A stretch of 42,877 nt of DNA from JAFLCM01 sp964510955 (GTDB lineage Bacteria; Planctomycetota; Phycisphaerae; Phycisphaerales; UBA1924). The notes under the pieces were generated by a model. The model saw nothing but the letters and a program-made list of their open reading frames with translations. It did not search any database and was not told the origin of the DNA. Shown here one piece after another: positions 1-9,143 of this stretch. Each line of letters begins with the position of its first letter. The first letter of the stretch is position 1. Location of the stretch: positions 1-42,877 of the forward strand of contig CAZEDW010000036.1 in the NCBI GenBank assembly GCA_964510955.1, written 5' to 3'. A program made the position numbers and the translations under genes.

Positions 1-224
1 GGGGGGCGGGGGGGGTATCCGGACCGCGGCTCACGCGCACGACCTCCATCAGGTGATACGCGCGACCCACCGCCCGAGTTCCGAGAATATCGCCCGAGAA
101 TAGTTCCAAAACGCGGAAGCCATCATCGCAAAAAGAACTTACATCACCCCCACACCCGCTCACCCCAATCACCCCCACCTCCGCCCCCTCCATCGCTCCC
201 CGTTCTACTCCCGCCGCGCCGCGG
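1..224. other. Window-edge non-genic stretch with G-run
   Basis: The first 15 bases are a G-homopolymer-like run broken by one C. The rest is C-rich, with many short CACCCC-type blocks from about 147 to 190. I see no supportable gene. A plus frame stays open from base 2 to a TAG at 101-103 and could be the tail of an upstream gene, but nothing in its translation is recognisable. Confidence 0.3.
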
Positions 225-1238
225 CTACCGCGCCACGCGCAGGGCCGGCGCGAGCTTTCGCTGCACATACTGCTGCAGGTCCGTCGCCGCCGCGGGGTTT
301 GGAGCCTCGTTCCACAGGATGACGCCCTGGGCCCCCGCTTCTCTCGGAGCGGTCAGCGCCGTCTGAAGATCGGCGTCGTTCAAGAACTGGCGCGCGAACC
401 TCTTGTTGCCGTCGTAGAGCACCCATACGAACGGGACCACGGGCTTTTTCCCAGCCGCGGCACGGGCCAGCGCGATGCGCGAGACGATCTCGTCGCGGTA
501 CTTCCCCGGCCCCCAGAACCCCTCGATCTGACTGCCTTCGTCGGTCTTCATCGGGGTGTAGATGCAGGGGTAGACCGCGTCGCACAGGTCCCACAGCCAG
601 GCGATCCTGGCCTTGTAGGGCGCGTACGTCGGCCACGGCAGCGCGTAGACCCCCCACTTGGCGCGGGGGCGCTGGCGCTTGGCTTCTCGCAGCGACTCGG
701 TGAGGAACCGGCGCGCGGCGCTCTCATAGGCCACCTGCGCGAGCCGGTCGATGTCCGCCGCCTGCCGGAGCGGGTTGGCCCGCCGGACGATCTCGCGCGA
801 CGCGTCCCTGTACTCCGAGGGCGTCAGCTCCCAGATCGGCTCCCACGCCTCGTAGTCCAGCACCGCCCAGCCGGTGAAGCCCGCGTCGGGGATCTCGCGG
901 TTGATGTCGTTGCGGAGCTCGCGCAGGTGGGCGGACATGTCGGTGCGCTGCGGCACGCCGCCGTTGAGCTCGCGGCCCTCGAAGAACCGCGGGTACATGC
1001 CCGCGCCCTGCTGGTAGAGCACGGCGACATCGGCCCGCACGGCCAGCCCCGCGGCGCTCACCCGCGCGCGCTCCTTGCCTGTCACGTGCCACCAGTAGGC
1101 GAACCCCGCATCGGGTTGCGCGGGCTCGGGGCGCACCGCTTCACCCTGCGACCCCGAGCCGGTCGGCGGCACGCCCGGGCCGACCAAGAGGAAAGAGCAT
1201 CCCCCCAACCAGACAACAATGAAGAGTATCGCTCGCAT
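225..1238 (-). CDS. GH56 hyaluronidase-like lipoprotein
   Basis: A 337-residue protein resembling glycoside hydrolase family 56, the hyaluronidases of animals and bee venom, which cut beta-1,4 hexosaminidic bonds in glycosaminoglycans. I chose the ATG at 1238 because it begins a short signal peptide ending in L-G-G-C (lipid-modified Cys14); longer upstream readings run antisense through the next gene. The family signature is seen as LDYEAWEPIW at residues 127-136, matching the animal IDWEAWRPxW motif, so D128 and E130 sit where the catalytic D-x-E pair lies. Further matches are GGVPQ near 93, WGVYALP, WLWDLCDAVYPCIYTP and a C-terminal GAQGVILW. The product is probably an outer-surface or periplasmic lipoprotein. 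It is divergent by 21 bp from the next gene. The fold assignment is strong; the actual substrate is unknown and could be another polysaccharide. Confidence 0.75.
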   Translation of the reverse strand: MRAILFIVVWLGGCSFLLVGPGVPPTGSGSQGEAVRPEPAQPDAGFAYWWHVTGKERARVSAAGLAVRADVAVLYQQGAGMYPRFFEGRELNGGVPQRTDMSAHLRELRNDINREIPDAGFTGWAVLDYEAWEPIWELTPSEYRDASREIVRRANPLRQAADIDRLAQVAYESAARRFLTESLREAKRQRPRAKWGVYALPWPTYAPYKARIAWLWDLCDAVYPCIYTPMKTDEGSQIEGFWGPGKYRDEIVSRIALARAAAGKKPVVPFVWVLYDGNKRFARQFLNDADLQTALTAPREAGAQGVILWNEAPNPAAATDLQQYVQRKLAPALRVAR

Positions 1239-1259
1239 CGCCGGGTATCGTAGGTTGCG

Positions 1260-2264
1260 GTGACGAAGCCGAATGACTCCATCAACCTCCGAGCGCGCCG
1301 GGTGTGGGCCCGGGCCGGCGTCGCGCTGGCGCCCTGGCTGCTCGTCCTGGGCCTCGTCGCGCCGGGCCGGCCTTATTACCTTGATTTGCTCTCGAACTTC
1401 CCGGTGCACCTGGCAGTCCTGGCGCTCCTCGCCGCGGGGCTTCTGGCGATCGCGCGCCGCTGGCGCGCTGTGGCGGGCGCCTGGGCGCTCGCCTCGTGCG
1501 CCATGCTGACCTGGCATCTTCAATGGGTTCACGCGCCAGCGGCGCCGCGGCCCGGGGCCGCGACCATCAAGGTCATCCAGTTCAACGCCCACAGCGAGGC
1601 CAGCGCCAATGACGAGACGCTCAAGCAGTTCCTGCGCGACCAGGACGCCGACCTGGTGTGCATCGTCGAGACGCCCTGGAGCTATCCCGCCACCAACCCG
1701 TGGCTGCGCGAGAAGTACCCTTATCGCGTCGAGCCGGACGTCGGCCTCGAATGGCCCAACCTGCTGCTGAGCAAGCACCCGCTGAAGCTCACCCCCATCG
1801 AGGCGGAGGTGAAGGGCCATATGTTCAGCTTCGTCGCGAGGCGCAGTGTCACGGTCGAACTCCCCGGCGGCCAGCGCGTCTTGTGGAGCGCCATGCACCC
1901 GCCCTCGCCGCGCAGGGCGTCGACCTGGCGCTCTTCGATCAACGAGGCCGAGCGCGACGCGGGCATTCTCCGGCGTTTCGCCCTCAAGAGCCAGACGCCC
2001 ATTCTTGTCACCGGCGACTTCAACTCGGCCCCCACCGGCACGCTCCACCAGGGCTTCGCGCACGAGTCCGGCCTGACGGGCTGGTCGCTCCGCTTCGGAG
2101 GGGGCACTTGGCCGGCGAAGCTGTCCCCGTGGTTCAGTGTTCCCATCGACCGCGTGTGGACGTCCGGAGCGCTCCGGGTAACGCGGCTTGAGATCGGTCC
2201 CCGCATGTCGTCAGACCATCGCCCGCTGGTGGCGACCATCGAGCTCCCCGCAGGTCCGAAATAA
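1260..2264 (+). CDS. Membrane-anchored endonuclease/exonuclease/phosphatase-fold protein
   Basis: A 334-residue protein. About three hydrophobic segments in the first 90 residues anchor it in the membrane. The remainder is an endonuclease/exonuclease/phosphatase (DNase I-like) domain: IKVIQFNAH opens it, DADLVCIVET carries the metal-binding Glu, TGDFNSAP is the conserved D-x-N motif and SDHRPLVA the terminal catalytic Asp-His. Such proteins hydrolyse phosphodiesters in nucleic acids, lipids or inositides; the substrate here cannot be told. The GTG start at 1260 has only a weak ribosome binding site, and a GTG about 14 codons further in is possible. The polymerase gene follows after 114 bp on the same strand, so it may belong to the same surface-polysaccharide locus. 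Confidence 0.8.
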   Translation: MTKPNDSINLRARRVWARAGVALAPWLLVLGLVAPGRPYYLDLLSNFPVHLAVLALLAAGLLAIARRWRAVAGAWALASCAMLTWHLQWVHAPAAPRPGAATIKVIQFNAHSEASANDETLKQFLRDQDADLVCIVETPWSYPATNPWLREKYPYRVEPDVGLEWPNLLLSKHPLKLTPIEAEVKGHMFSFVARRSVTVELPGGQRVLWSAMHPPSPRRASTWRSSINEAERDAGILRRFALKSQTPILVTGDFNSAPTGTLHQGFAHESGLTGWSLRFGGGTWPAKLSPWFSVPIDRVWTSGALRVTRLEIGPRMSSDHRPLVATIELPAGPK

Positions 2265-2267
2265 CCA

Positions 2268-2295
2268 CAACTTGGGCGTTTTGCCGAACAAGTTG
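2268..2295. repeat. Hairpin after the EEP gene
   Basis: The perfect arms CAACTTG (2268-2274) and CAAGTTG (2289-2295) enclose a nested GGC/GCC pair. It lies four bases after the stop codon. There is no T-run, so it is either a weak terminator or a protein or RNA-processing site. Confidence 0.4.
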
Positions 2296-2378
2296 CGTCG
2301 CTGACCCGATACAGACGTACAGTCCGTCTTCGCACGGGTTGCGCTGTTGCTGTTCTGTAGATACCGACCAGACGCCGT

Positions 2379-3797
2379 ATGGAACAACTCCTCCAACTCG
2401 AGGCGTGGCAGCTCGGCCTCCTGGGGCTGGGGGTCGCCGTGGGCCTGGGCCTGACGGCGCTCAGCTTCCGGTTCGGGATCGTGTTGTTCGGCGTGTTCCT
2501 GTTCGCCGCCGCGATCGGCATGCAGCTCACCTGGAACCTGATGCTGGTGCGAACCATCATCACCCAGTTGCAGCTGCAACGGTCGGCCCTGTATATGGCC
2601 AGCGGCGGCCTGCTCCTGCTGTGCGGGATATTCCATCTCCATAACGTCCGCTGGGGGCGGGTGTCCGGGATCGGCATCATGCTGCTGATCACCGGCGTGT
2701 ACGCGGGGCTCATCCGAATGCTGGCGTCGGATTTCGGCGAGGGCGCCGCGTCGATCGCGTTCGCGGCGGTCACGCTGTTCCCGCTCGCGTTCATCGTTCC
2801 GTCGCTCATCCGGGACTGGGACGACATGTACACGCTCCCCCGCGTCATCGGCGTGGTGGGCGGCGTGTGGAGCCTGCTGTGCATGGTCCAGTTCGCGGTC
2901 AATCGACGCGCCCTGACCACGGGCTACCAGACCCAGCGCTTCGTCGGGATGCTGGGCAACCCGCAGCACGCCGCCACCTACCTGTGCTTCACCGTCATCA
3001 TCTGCACGTTCCTGCTGCTGAACGACCCGAAGTCGCGTTACAAGCTTCTGTGGCTCGGGATCTCGGCGGTCTCCGGGGTGCTGCTGCTCTGGACGGCGTC
3101 GCGGACCGGCATCGCCATGGCGGCCATCGGCGTCGCGGCGTGCTTCTACGGGCGTCCCGTCTTCGCGCTCGCCCTGCTCCCGGTCGCCGCCGCCATCGGC
3201 TTCGCAGCGTTCAGCTACCTCTCCGGCGAGCACATCGACTTCGATGTCGAGCGCCTCACAGGCGGCGGGCAGACTCGCGCCGGCGCGTGGCGCGACCTGC
3301 TGCAGACCATCGCCAATGAGCCGTTCTTCGGCAACGGCGGCACCGGCAGCGGCGTCGGAAAGGGCGGCTTCCGAGCCGAGAAGAGCGAGAACAGCCTGCT
3401 CTACGGCATGGCGTCCTACGGCGTGGGGATGGGCCTGATCATCATCGTCTTCTTCCTCGTGACCTGCGTCCAGATCCTGAAGCTTGTGCGGGTGCGCTGG
3501 CGCCTCTCGGCCCCCCAGCGCCGGTTCGCCGACCTGCTCATCGGGTGCATGTCCGCGTTCTGGGCGGGGTCGATCTTCGAGGGCTACGTCGTGGGCCGCG
3601 TGGGCACGCCGCTGGTCTTCATGGGCCTGTTCGGGGCGATGGCGTCGAGGCTGCACGAGCTTCACCGCGAAGACGTGGCCTACGCCGCGATGGCCGACGG
3701 GGCCCCCGCCGACTCATACGACCCCGAAACCGCCGGCGACTACGCCAACTACCCCGATTACCAGAGCCCGCCTGACCGGCTCCCCGCCGTAGGCTGA
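2379..3797 (+). CDS. O-antigen ligase/polymerase-family membrane protein (Wzy/WaaL-like)
   Basis: A 472-residue integral membrane protein with roughly ten to twelve hydrophobic helices. It resembles the O-antigen ligase/polymerase superfamily (Wzy_C), which joins undecaprenyl-linked glycan repeat units at the outer face of the inner membrane. The GNPQHAATYLC segment, the SRTGIAMAAIGVA helix and the large periplasmic loop with FGNGGTGSG and KSENSLLYGMASYGVGMG correspond to the family's characteristic loop and following helix. The C-terminal 50 residues are hydrophilic, rich in Asp, Pro and Tyr, and probably cytoplasmic. The ATG at 2379 starts the first helix closely. Its neighbour asnB lies 103 bp downstream in the same direction, which fits an exopolysaccharide locus. 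Whether it polymerises or ligates cannot be decided from sequence. Confidence 0.8.
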   Translation: MEQLLQLEAWQLGLLGLGVAVGLGLTALSFRFGIVLFGVFLFAAAIGMQLTWNLMLVRTIITQLQLQRSALYMASGGLLLLCGIFHLHNVRWGRVSGIGIMLLITGVYAGLIRMLASDFGEGAASIAFAAVTLFPLAFIVPSLIRDWDDMYTLPRVIGVVGGVWSLLCMVQFAVNRRALTTGYQTQRFVGMLGNPQHAATYLCFTVIICTFLLLNDPKSRYKLLWLGISAVSGVLLLWTASRTGIAMAAIGVAACFYGRPVFALALLPVAAAIGFAAFSYLSGEHIDFDVERLTGGGQTRAGAWRDLLQTIANEPFFGNGGTGSGVGKGGFRAEKSENSLLYGMASYGVGMGLIIIVFFLVTCVQILKLVRVRWRLSAPQRRFADLLIGCMSAFWAGSIFEGYVVGRVGTPLVFMGLFGAMASRLHELHREDVAYAAMADGAPADSYDPETAGDYANYPDYQSPPDRLPAVG

Positions 3798-3900
3798 CGC
3801 TGGGTCATGGTCGCGGCGGGCTTGGCGTTAGCATGCCCCGCCCAACCGGAGGATCGGACAAACCGCTCGGCGTCGGCAGAGCGTGGACGGAGCAGCGAGA

Positions 3901-5880
3901 GTGTGTGGTATCGCAGGAATCATCGGGCCCGACAGAGAGCGCACCGCCCGCGCGCTCAGCGCCATGCTGCGCTGCCAGACCCACCGCGGGCCCGACGACG
4001 AGGGCACGCACCTCATCCAGGTCGGCTCGCTCACCGTCGCGCTGGGGCAGAGACGCCTGGCCATCATCGATCTCTCCCCCGCCGGGCACCAGCCCATGGT
4101 GAACCCCGCCACCGGCGATGCGCTCACCTTCAACGGCGAGATCTACAACTACCAGTCTCTTCGCAAGCCCCTCTCCGACGACGGCCAGACCTTCCGGGGG
4201 CACTCCGACACCGAGGTCCTTCTGTACGGCATCGGCAAGGAAGGGCCGGCGTACGTCGCCAAGGCGTGCGGCATGTACGCGCTGGCCTTCTATGACGCGC
4301 GCCGGCGCGTCCTGTCGCTCGCGCGCGGCCCGATGGGCATCAAGCCGCTCTACACCGCCAGGGTCGGCGACTACTTCCTCTTTGCCAGCGAGGTGCGCGC
4401 CATCCTCGCGTCGGGGCTCGTACCCGCCCGCGTCGACATCCGCGGCCTCGCCTCCGTGATGGCGTACGGCTGCGTGCAAGAGCCACTCACCTTTTTCGAG
4501 GGGGTCCGCGGTTTCGAGCCGGGCTGCTACCAGGAACTCGATATCGACGGCGCCGCGGGGTTGGTGCGCGAGGGCCCCGTGAAGCGCCATTGGCGGTTCC
4601 CCGGCGTCGACCCCTCCATCACCGAGCGCGACGCCGTGGAGCGCCTGCGCGGAGCGCTGGACCTCTCGGTCAGGGAGCACATGATCGCCGACGTCCCCGT
4701 CGGTGTGTTCCTGTCATCGGGCATCGACAGCACGATTGTCGCGAACCTCGCCAAGCGCCACACCGATCATCTCCGGACATTCACCGTCGGCTTCTCCGAC
4801 CAGCCCGACCTCACCGAGAGCGCCCTGGCGCAGGAAACCGCCCGGATGCTCGGCGTGGACCACACCGACGTGCAGGTCACCGGCCCCGAGGCGCAGGCGT
4901 GGTTCAGCGACTGGCTCGCCAGCCTGGACCAGCCCTCGGCCGACGGCCTGAACACCTACATCATCTCCAAGGCCGTGCGCCAGCGGGGCATCGTTGTCGC
5001 CCTCTCGGGGCTCGGGGGCGACGAGCTGTTCTGCGGGTACGTCACCTTCGGCGAGTTGCCGCGCATCAAGGCCGGCTACGACCTGATCTCGATGATGCCA
5101 GCCCCGATCCGGCGCGCGGTCTTCCTGACCCGCTCGCTCGCCAAGCCCGCCAGCGTCCGCGAGAAAATCGGCGACATGGGCGCCTCCGACGGCGACCTGC
5201 TGACGCTCTATCTCTACCGGCGCCGGTTCCAGTCGGACCAGCGGCTGCACGCCCACGGCCTCCACGCCGAACGGCTCGACCTGCACCCGACGTTCATGCC
5301 CCGGGAAGCGCTGGGCGACCTGCCGGAAGTCGGGGGCGACCCCGTCGCCGCCATCAGCCGGTTCGAATCGCTGTTCTACATGCGGAACATGCTCCTGCGC
5401 GACAGCGATACCAACGCGATGGCGCACAGCCTGGAAATCCGTGTCCCGTTTGTCGATCCCCGGGTGATGAGCCTGGCCTACGCCACGCCCGGCTCGGTCC
5501 GCATGCCCAGCGGAGAACCGAACAAACACCTGCTCCGAACCGCCTTTGACGACCTGCTGCATACGAAGCTGAAGGCTCAGTCCAAGCGCGGGTTTGTCCT
5601 TCCCACCCGGCGTTGGATGTCGGGCCCGCTCCGCGGGCTGTGCGAGGAGGCGTTGGCCAGCACTCGCTCGATCTCCGCACTGAACCCCTCCCAGGTGGAC
5701 AGCGTCTGGCGTGAGTTCATCGCCAACCCCGATCACCAGGTGTGGTCGTCGGCGCTGCTGCTGGTGGTGCTCGGGAGTTACATGCGGCAGGCCAAGCGTT
5801 GGGCCCAGCCCGCCGCCGGGGGTGGGCCTGCGAAGCTGGTGATTTCTCACCAGAACTCCCCGGTAGAAGCGCCCGTTTGA
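3901..5880 (+). CDS. asnB: Asparagine synthase (glutamine-hydrolysing)
   Basis: A 659-residue class II glutamine amidotransferase/asparagine synthetase. It uses ATP to activate aspartate (or a related carboxylate) and transfers ammonia from glutamine. The start is decided by the chemistry: GTG at 3901 is followed directly by TGT, giving the catalytic Cys2 in M-C-G-I-A-G, and GGAG at 3889-3892 sits 8 bases upstream. The glutaminase half (about 1-200) shows HRGPDDEG, FNGEIYNY and HSDTEV. The synthetase half has the PP-loop SSGIDS at 272-277, SGLGGDELFCGY and SLEIRVPFVDPRVM. The length is slightly above the usual 600-630 residues. Beside a Wzy-like gene, such AsnB homologues are often part of polysaccharide clusters, where they may amidate sugars rather than make free asparagine; that role is inference. 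Confidence 0.93.
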   Translation: MCGIAGIIGPDRERTARALSAMLRCQTHRGPDDEGTHLIQVGSLTVALGQRRLAIIDLSPAGHQPMVNPATGDALTFNGEIYNYQSLRKPLSDDGQTFRGHSDTEVLLYGIGKEGPAYVAKACGMYALAFYDARRRVLSLARGPMGIKPLYTARVGDYFLFASEVRAILASGLVPARVDIRGLASVMAYGCVQEPLTFFEGVRGFEPGCYQELDIDGAAGLVREGPVKRHWRFPGVDPSITERDAVERLRGALDLSVREHMIADVPVGVFLSSGIDSTIVANLAKRHTDHLRTFTVGFSDQPDLTESALAQETARMLGVDHTDVQVTGPEAQAWFSDWLASLDQPSADGLNTYIISKAVRQRGIVVALSGLGGDELFCGYVTFGELPRIKAGYDLISMMPAPIRRAVFLTRSLAKPASVREKIGDMGASDGDLLTLYLYRRRFQSDQRLHAHGLHAERLDLHPTFMPREALGDLPEVGGDPVAAISRFESLFYMRNMLLRDSDTNAMAHSLEIRVPFVDPRVMSLAYATPGSVRMPSGEPNKHLLRTAFDDLLHTKLKAQSKRGFVLPTRRWMSGPLRGLCEEALASTRSISALNPSQVDSVWREFIANPDHQVWSSALLLVVLGSYMRQAKRWAQPAAGGGPAKLVISHQNSPVEAPV

Positions 5881-6238
5881 ATCACTTGAATGGGTGCCCA
5901 TCGAGCTGTTGCGCCCGCTGGGGATAACTCGTGCATTCACAGATAGTTGTGGTCGGAGTCGCCTTCCACGAGGGTGGGAACTCACCTTGCGCAGCACCCG
6001 AAATCGCCGCCGATGATGACGAGACGCTCACGGTCGTCCGGTGTCCCGACAGGTTGTCCGGGATCAGTCGCGATTTGCAAATCCTTGTCCTGAAAACATT
6101 TACGACCCGGTGCCCGCCGTCTTCCCACAATGCGCCAACCTCTCAGAACGGCGATGAAGAATGTATTTCTTCTCTCTCATGGTTCAGAACGCACCCGACC
6201 ACACGTCCTGGCACACCACGACAAGCCGCCTCGAGGAT
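5881..6238. other. Gene-free gap between asnB and mutM
   Basis: About 360 bases of visibly lower GC than the flanks. Several short open frames cross it on both strands, but none has a ribosome binding site with a recognisable translation. It probably holds termination and decayed sequence; I see no RNA gene or clear hairpin with a T-run. Confidence 0.4.
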
Positions 6239-7156
6239 TCACACCGGGCGTGTGAAACTTGTGGACAACCCCGACGCGCTTGCAGTTCTTCGACGCGTTG
6301 CCGCGCGGAATGGCTGGCAACTCGGGCACCACACGGTGGTCCGCTGCGTAACCACGCCGGACCTCAGCGTCGATCCGCACGCCAGACATGTCAGCCCGGC
6401 GCGCCCGTACACCCGGTGCTTTGCCTGAAATGAACCGCGCGATCCGTCGGGCGTTCGGTAGTCCCGGATGGTGCTCCCGCCGGCGTTGACCGCGGCCTCC
6501 AGGACCCCGCGGATGGCTGCGTGCAGCCGCTCAAGCTCCGGGGCACGGAGGCTCCCGGCGCGGCGTCTGGGGTGGACGCCGGCCAGGTGGAGCGCCTCGT
6601 CGGCGTAGATGTTGCCGACGCCCGCGATGACCGCCTGGTCCAGCAGCGCTGCCTTGATCGCCCGGTGTGACCCGCGGAGCCCGGCCACGAGATCGTCAAC
6701 CGAGGCGCTGAGGGCGTCGGGCCCCAGGGCTGCCCAGCGCCGCTCGTGCAGAGCACGGTCGCTGGGGTACCACCACAGCCCGCCGAACCGCCGCGGGTCG
6801 CGGAACAGGAGCTGGTCGCCGGCGTCGGTCTGCCAGCGTGCGTGAACGTGATCCGGTGCGCCCTGCCTGGGAGCACGCGCCGTGCGGACGATGAACTCGC
6901 CGGTCATCCCCAGGTGAACGACCAGGCGCGCCCCGGTGCCGGCGCAGAGGGCGATCTGCTTACCGTGGCGCTTGACCTCGACAACCGTGCTGCCGGAGAG
7001 CAGGGCGCCGCCGGCCTTGGGGACCCGCCCGCCACCGGTCGGGGGATCGATGGTAAGAAAATCACGGCGCAGGAGCTCTGCCGACACCACGCCCCGCCCG
7101 AGCAGCGCGGATTCCAGTGATCGGCGGACGCATTCAACTTCGGGAAGTTCCGGCAC
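6239..7156 (-). CDS. mutM: Formamidopyrimidine-DNA glycosylase
   Basis: A 305-residue Fpg/Nei-family base-excision repair enzyme that removes 8-oxoguanine and ring-opened purines and then nicks the abasic strand by beta/delta elimination. The mature N-terminus P2-E3 in MPELPEVE is the catalytic nucleophile and acid. K66 in KRHGKQ matches the conserved Lys57 of the E. coli enzyme. AGVGNIYADEAL is the helix-two-turn-helix. The C-terminal zinc finger is C-x2-C, then about 16 residues, then C-x2-C (CLAC, CPSC). Translation starts at GTG, since the codon before PELPEVE is GTG, and it has only a distant Shine-Dalgarno. A tail of about 27 basic residues follows the finger, longer than usual. The gene is divergent from the MoxR gene with under 100 bp between them. 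Confidence 0.96.
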   Translation of the reverse strand: MPELPEVECVRRSLESALLGRGVVSAELLRRDFLTIDPPTGGGRVPKAGGALLSGSTVVEVKRHGKQIALCAGTGARLVVHLGMTGEFIVRTARAPRQGAPDHVHARWQTDAGDQLLFRDPRRFGGLWWYPSDRALHERRWAALGPDALSASVDDLVAGLRGSHRAIKAALLDQAVIAGVGNIYADEALHLAGVHPRRRAGSLRAPELERLHAAIRGVLEAAVNAGGSTIRDYRTPDGSRGSFQAKHRVYGRAGLTCLACGSTLRSGVVTQRTTVWCPSCQPFRAATRRRTASASGLSTSFTRPV

Positions 7157-7252
7157 GCCGCGAGTTTACGCCCTCTCCGGACGGGTCCGTGCAGGGTCGG
7201 GCCCGTCGGCGTGGGCCTACCATCGCTCTCACCCAACCCCAAGGCCATTTCC

Positions 7253-8344
<1,092 letters not shown>

Positions 8345-8492
8345 GGACCCGGCGCAGGTTCCACTTTTTCCTGGGATGAAACCCTGCCGCACCCGGGGCG
8401 TCACAAACCCGATTGATCGCCGAACGGTCCCAGTCTCCGCGGCCGCCGCGCGTGTTCCGCCGGCCTTCCCACCACCGATCAGGAGTTTGCCC

Positions 8493-9110
8493 ATGCGCCT
8501 CGTCCTCGTGATCCCGTGCCTCTGGGCCGCCGCGTATCTCGCCGGATGCGCCTCGAAGACATGGCTCAGCGCCGCCGCACCGGCCCGCGGCGGGCTAGCT
8601 TCGGCACCGGTGGAATCGCCGGTACGCGTCGAGTACCCCGAGCCGGTTGAGGCGAACTGCTGCCGCGCCGGGCCGATCTACATCACCGGCCAGCCGTCCG
8701 AGGCGGCGATGCGCCGGATGATCTCTGAAGGGGTCACCGTTGTCATCAACCTGCGCACGCCCAAGGAGATGGACGACCGCCAGCAGGTTCCGTACGACGA
8801 GGCGGCGCTGCTGAAGGAGCTTGGCGTGGAGTACGTGCACATCCCGATCGGCGGCGACAAGTTCCCCGCCAGCCCGGCGGCGGTGGACCGCTTCGCCCAG
8901 GCGCTGGCCGCTCACCAGGGCAAGGCGCTGCTGCACTGCACCGTGGCGTGGCGCGCGTCGCACCTGTGGGCCGCGTACCTGATCCGCCACAAGGGAGTGG
9001 AAGCCAACAAGGCGCTGGCGGATGCGAGGTTCATCGTGCCCGGTCGCCCGCTGTTCGCGGACTTCCTCGATGCGGATATCCGGCTGGTGCCGCGGAACAC
9101 GGGCAAATGA
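8493..9110 (+). CDS. Phosphatase-like lipoprotein (DSP/DUF442-type)
   Basis: A 205-residue predicted lipoprotein related to the beta-lactamase-hydrolase-like/dual-specificity phosphatase superfamily. The ATG at 8493 is preceded by AGGAG at 8481-8485 and opens a signal peptide ending in the lipobox L-A-G-C. The core shows the family pattern: IYITGQPSEAAMRRMISEG, then VINLRTPKEM, then VEYVHIPIGGDKFP. The active-site loop is HCTVAWRAS. The Cys-to-Arg spacing is CX4R, as in DUF442 and rhodanese-like relatives, not CX5R of classical tyrosine phosphatases, and the loop lacks the usual Gly. Catalysis is therefore uncertain, and it could be a binding protein. It follows the MoxR gene by 148 bp and converges on the GH15 gene. 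Confidence 0.75.
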   Translation: MRLVLVIPCLWAAAYLAGCASKTWLSAAAPARGGLASAPVESPVRVEYPEPVEANCCRAGPIYITGQPSEAAMRRMISEGVTVVINLRTPKEMDDRQQVPYDEAALLKELGVEYVHIPIGGDKFPASPAAVDRFAQALAAHQGKALLHCTVAWRASHLWAAYLIRHKGVEANKALADARFIVPGRPLFADFLDADIRLVPRNTGK

Positions 9111-9143
9111 AGGGTCGGGCGAGGCCGCGGCGATGTTCGCGGC

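Noticed and set aside
1239..2063. Upstream extension of the GH56-like gene
   Set aside because: Open in frame, but entirely antisense to the phosphatase-fold gene, and it would bury the lipoprotein signal peptide.
5931..6428. A 165-codon plus-strand frame in the asnB-mutM gap
   Set aside because: It runs antisense into mutM, lacks a ribosome binding site and has no recognisable sequence.
8490..8500. Start of the phosphatase-like gene at an upstream in-frame codon (8376)
   Set aside because: The ATG at 8493 has AGGAG at ideal spacing and begins a clean lipoprotein signal peptide.
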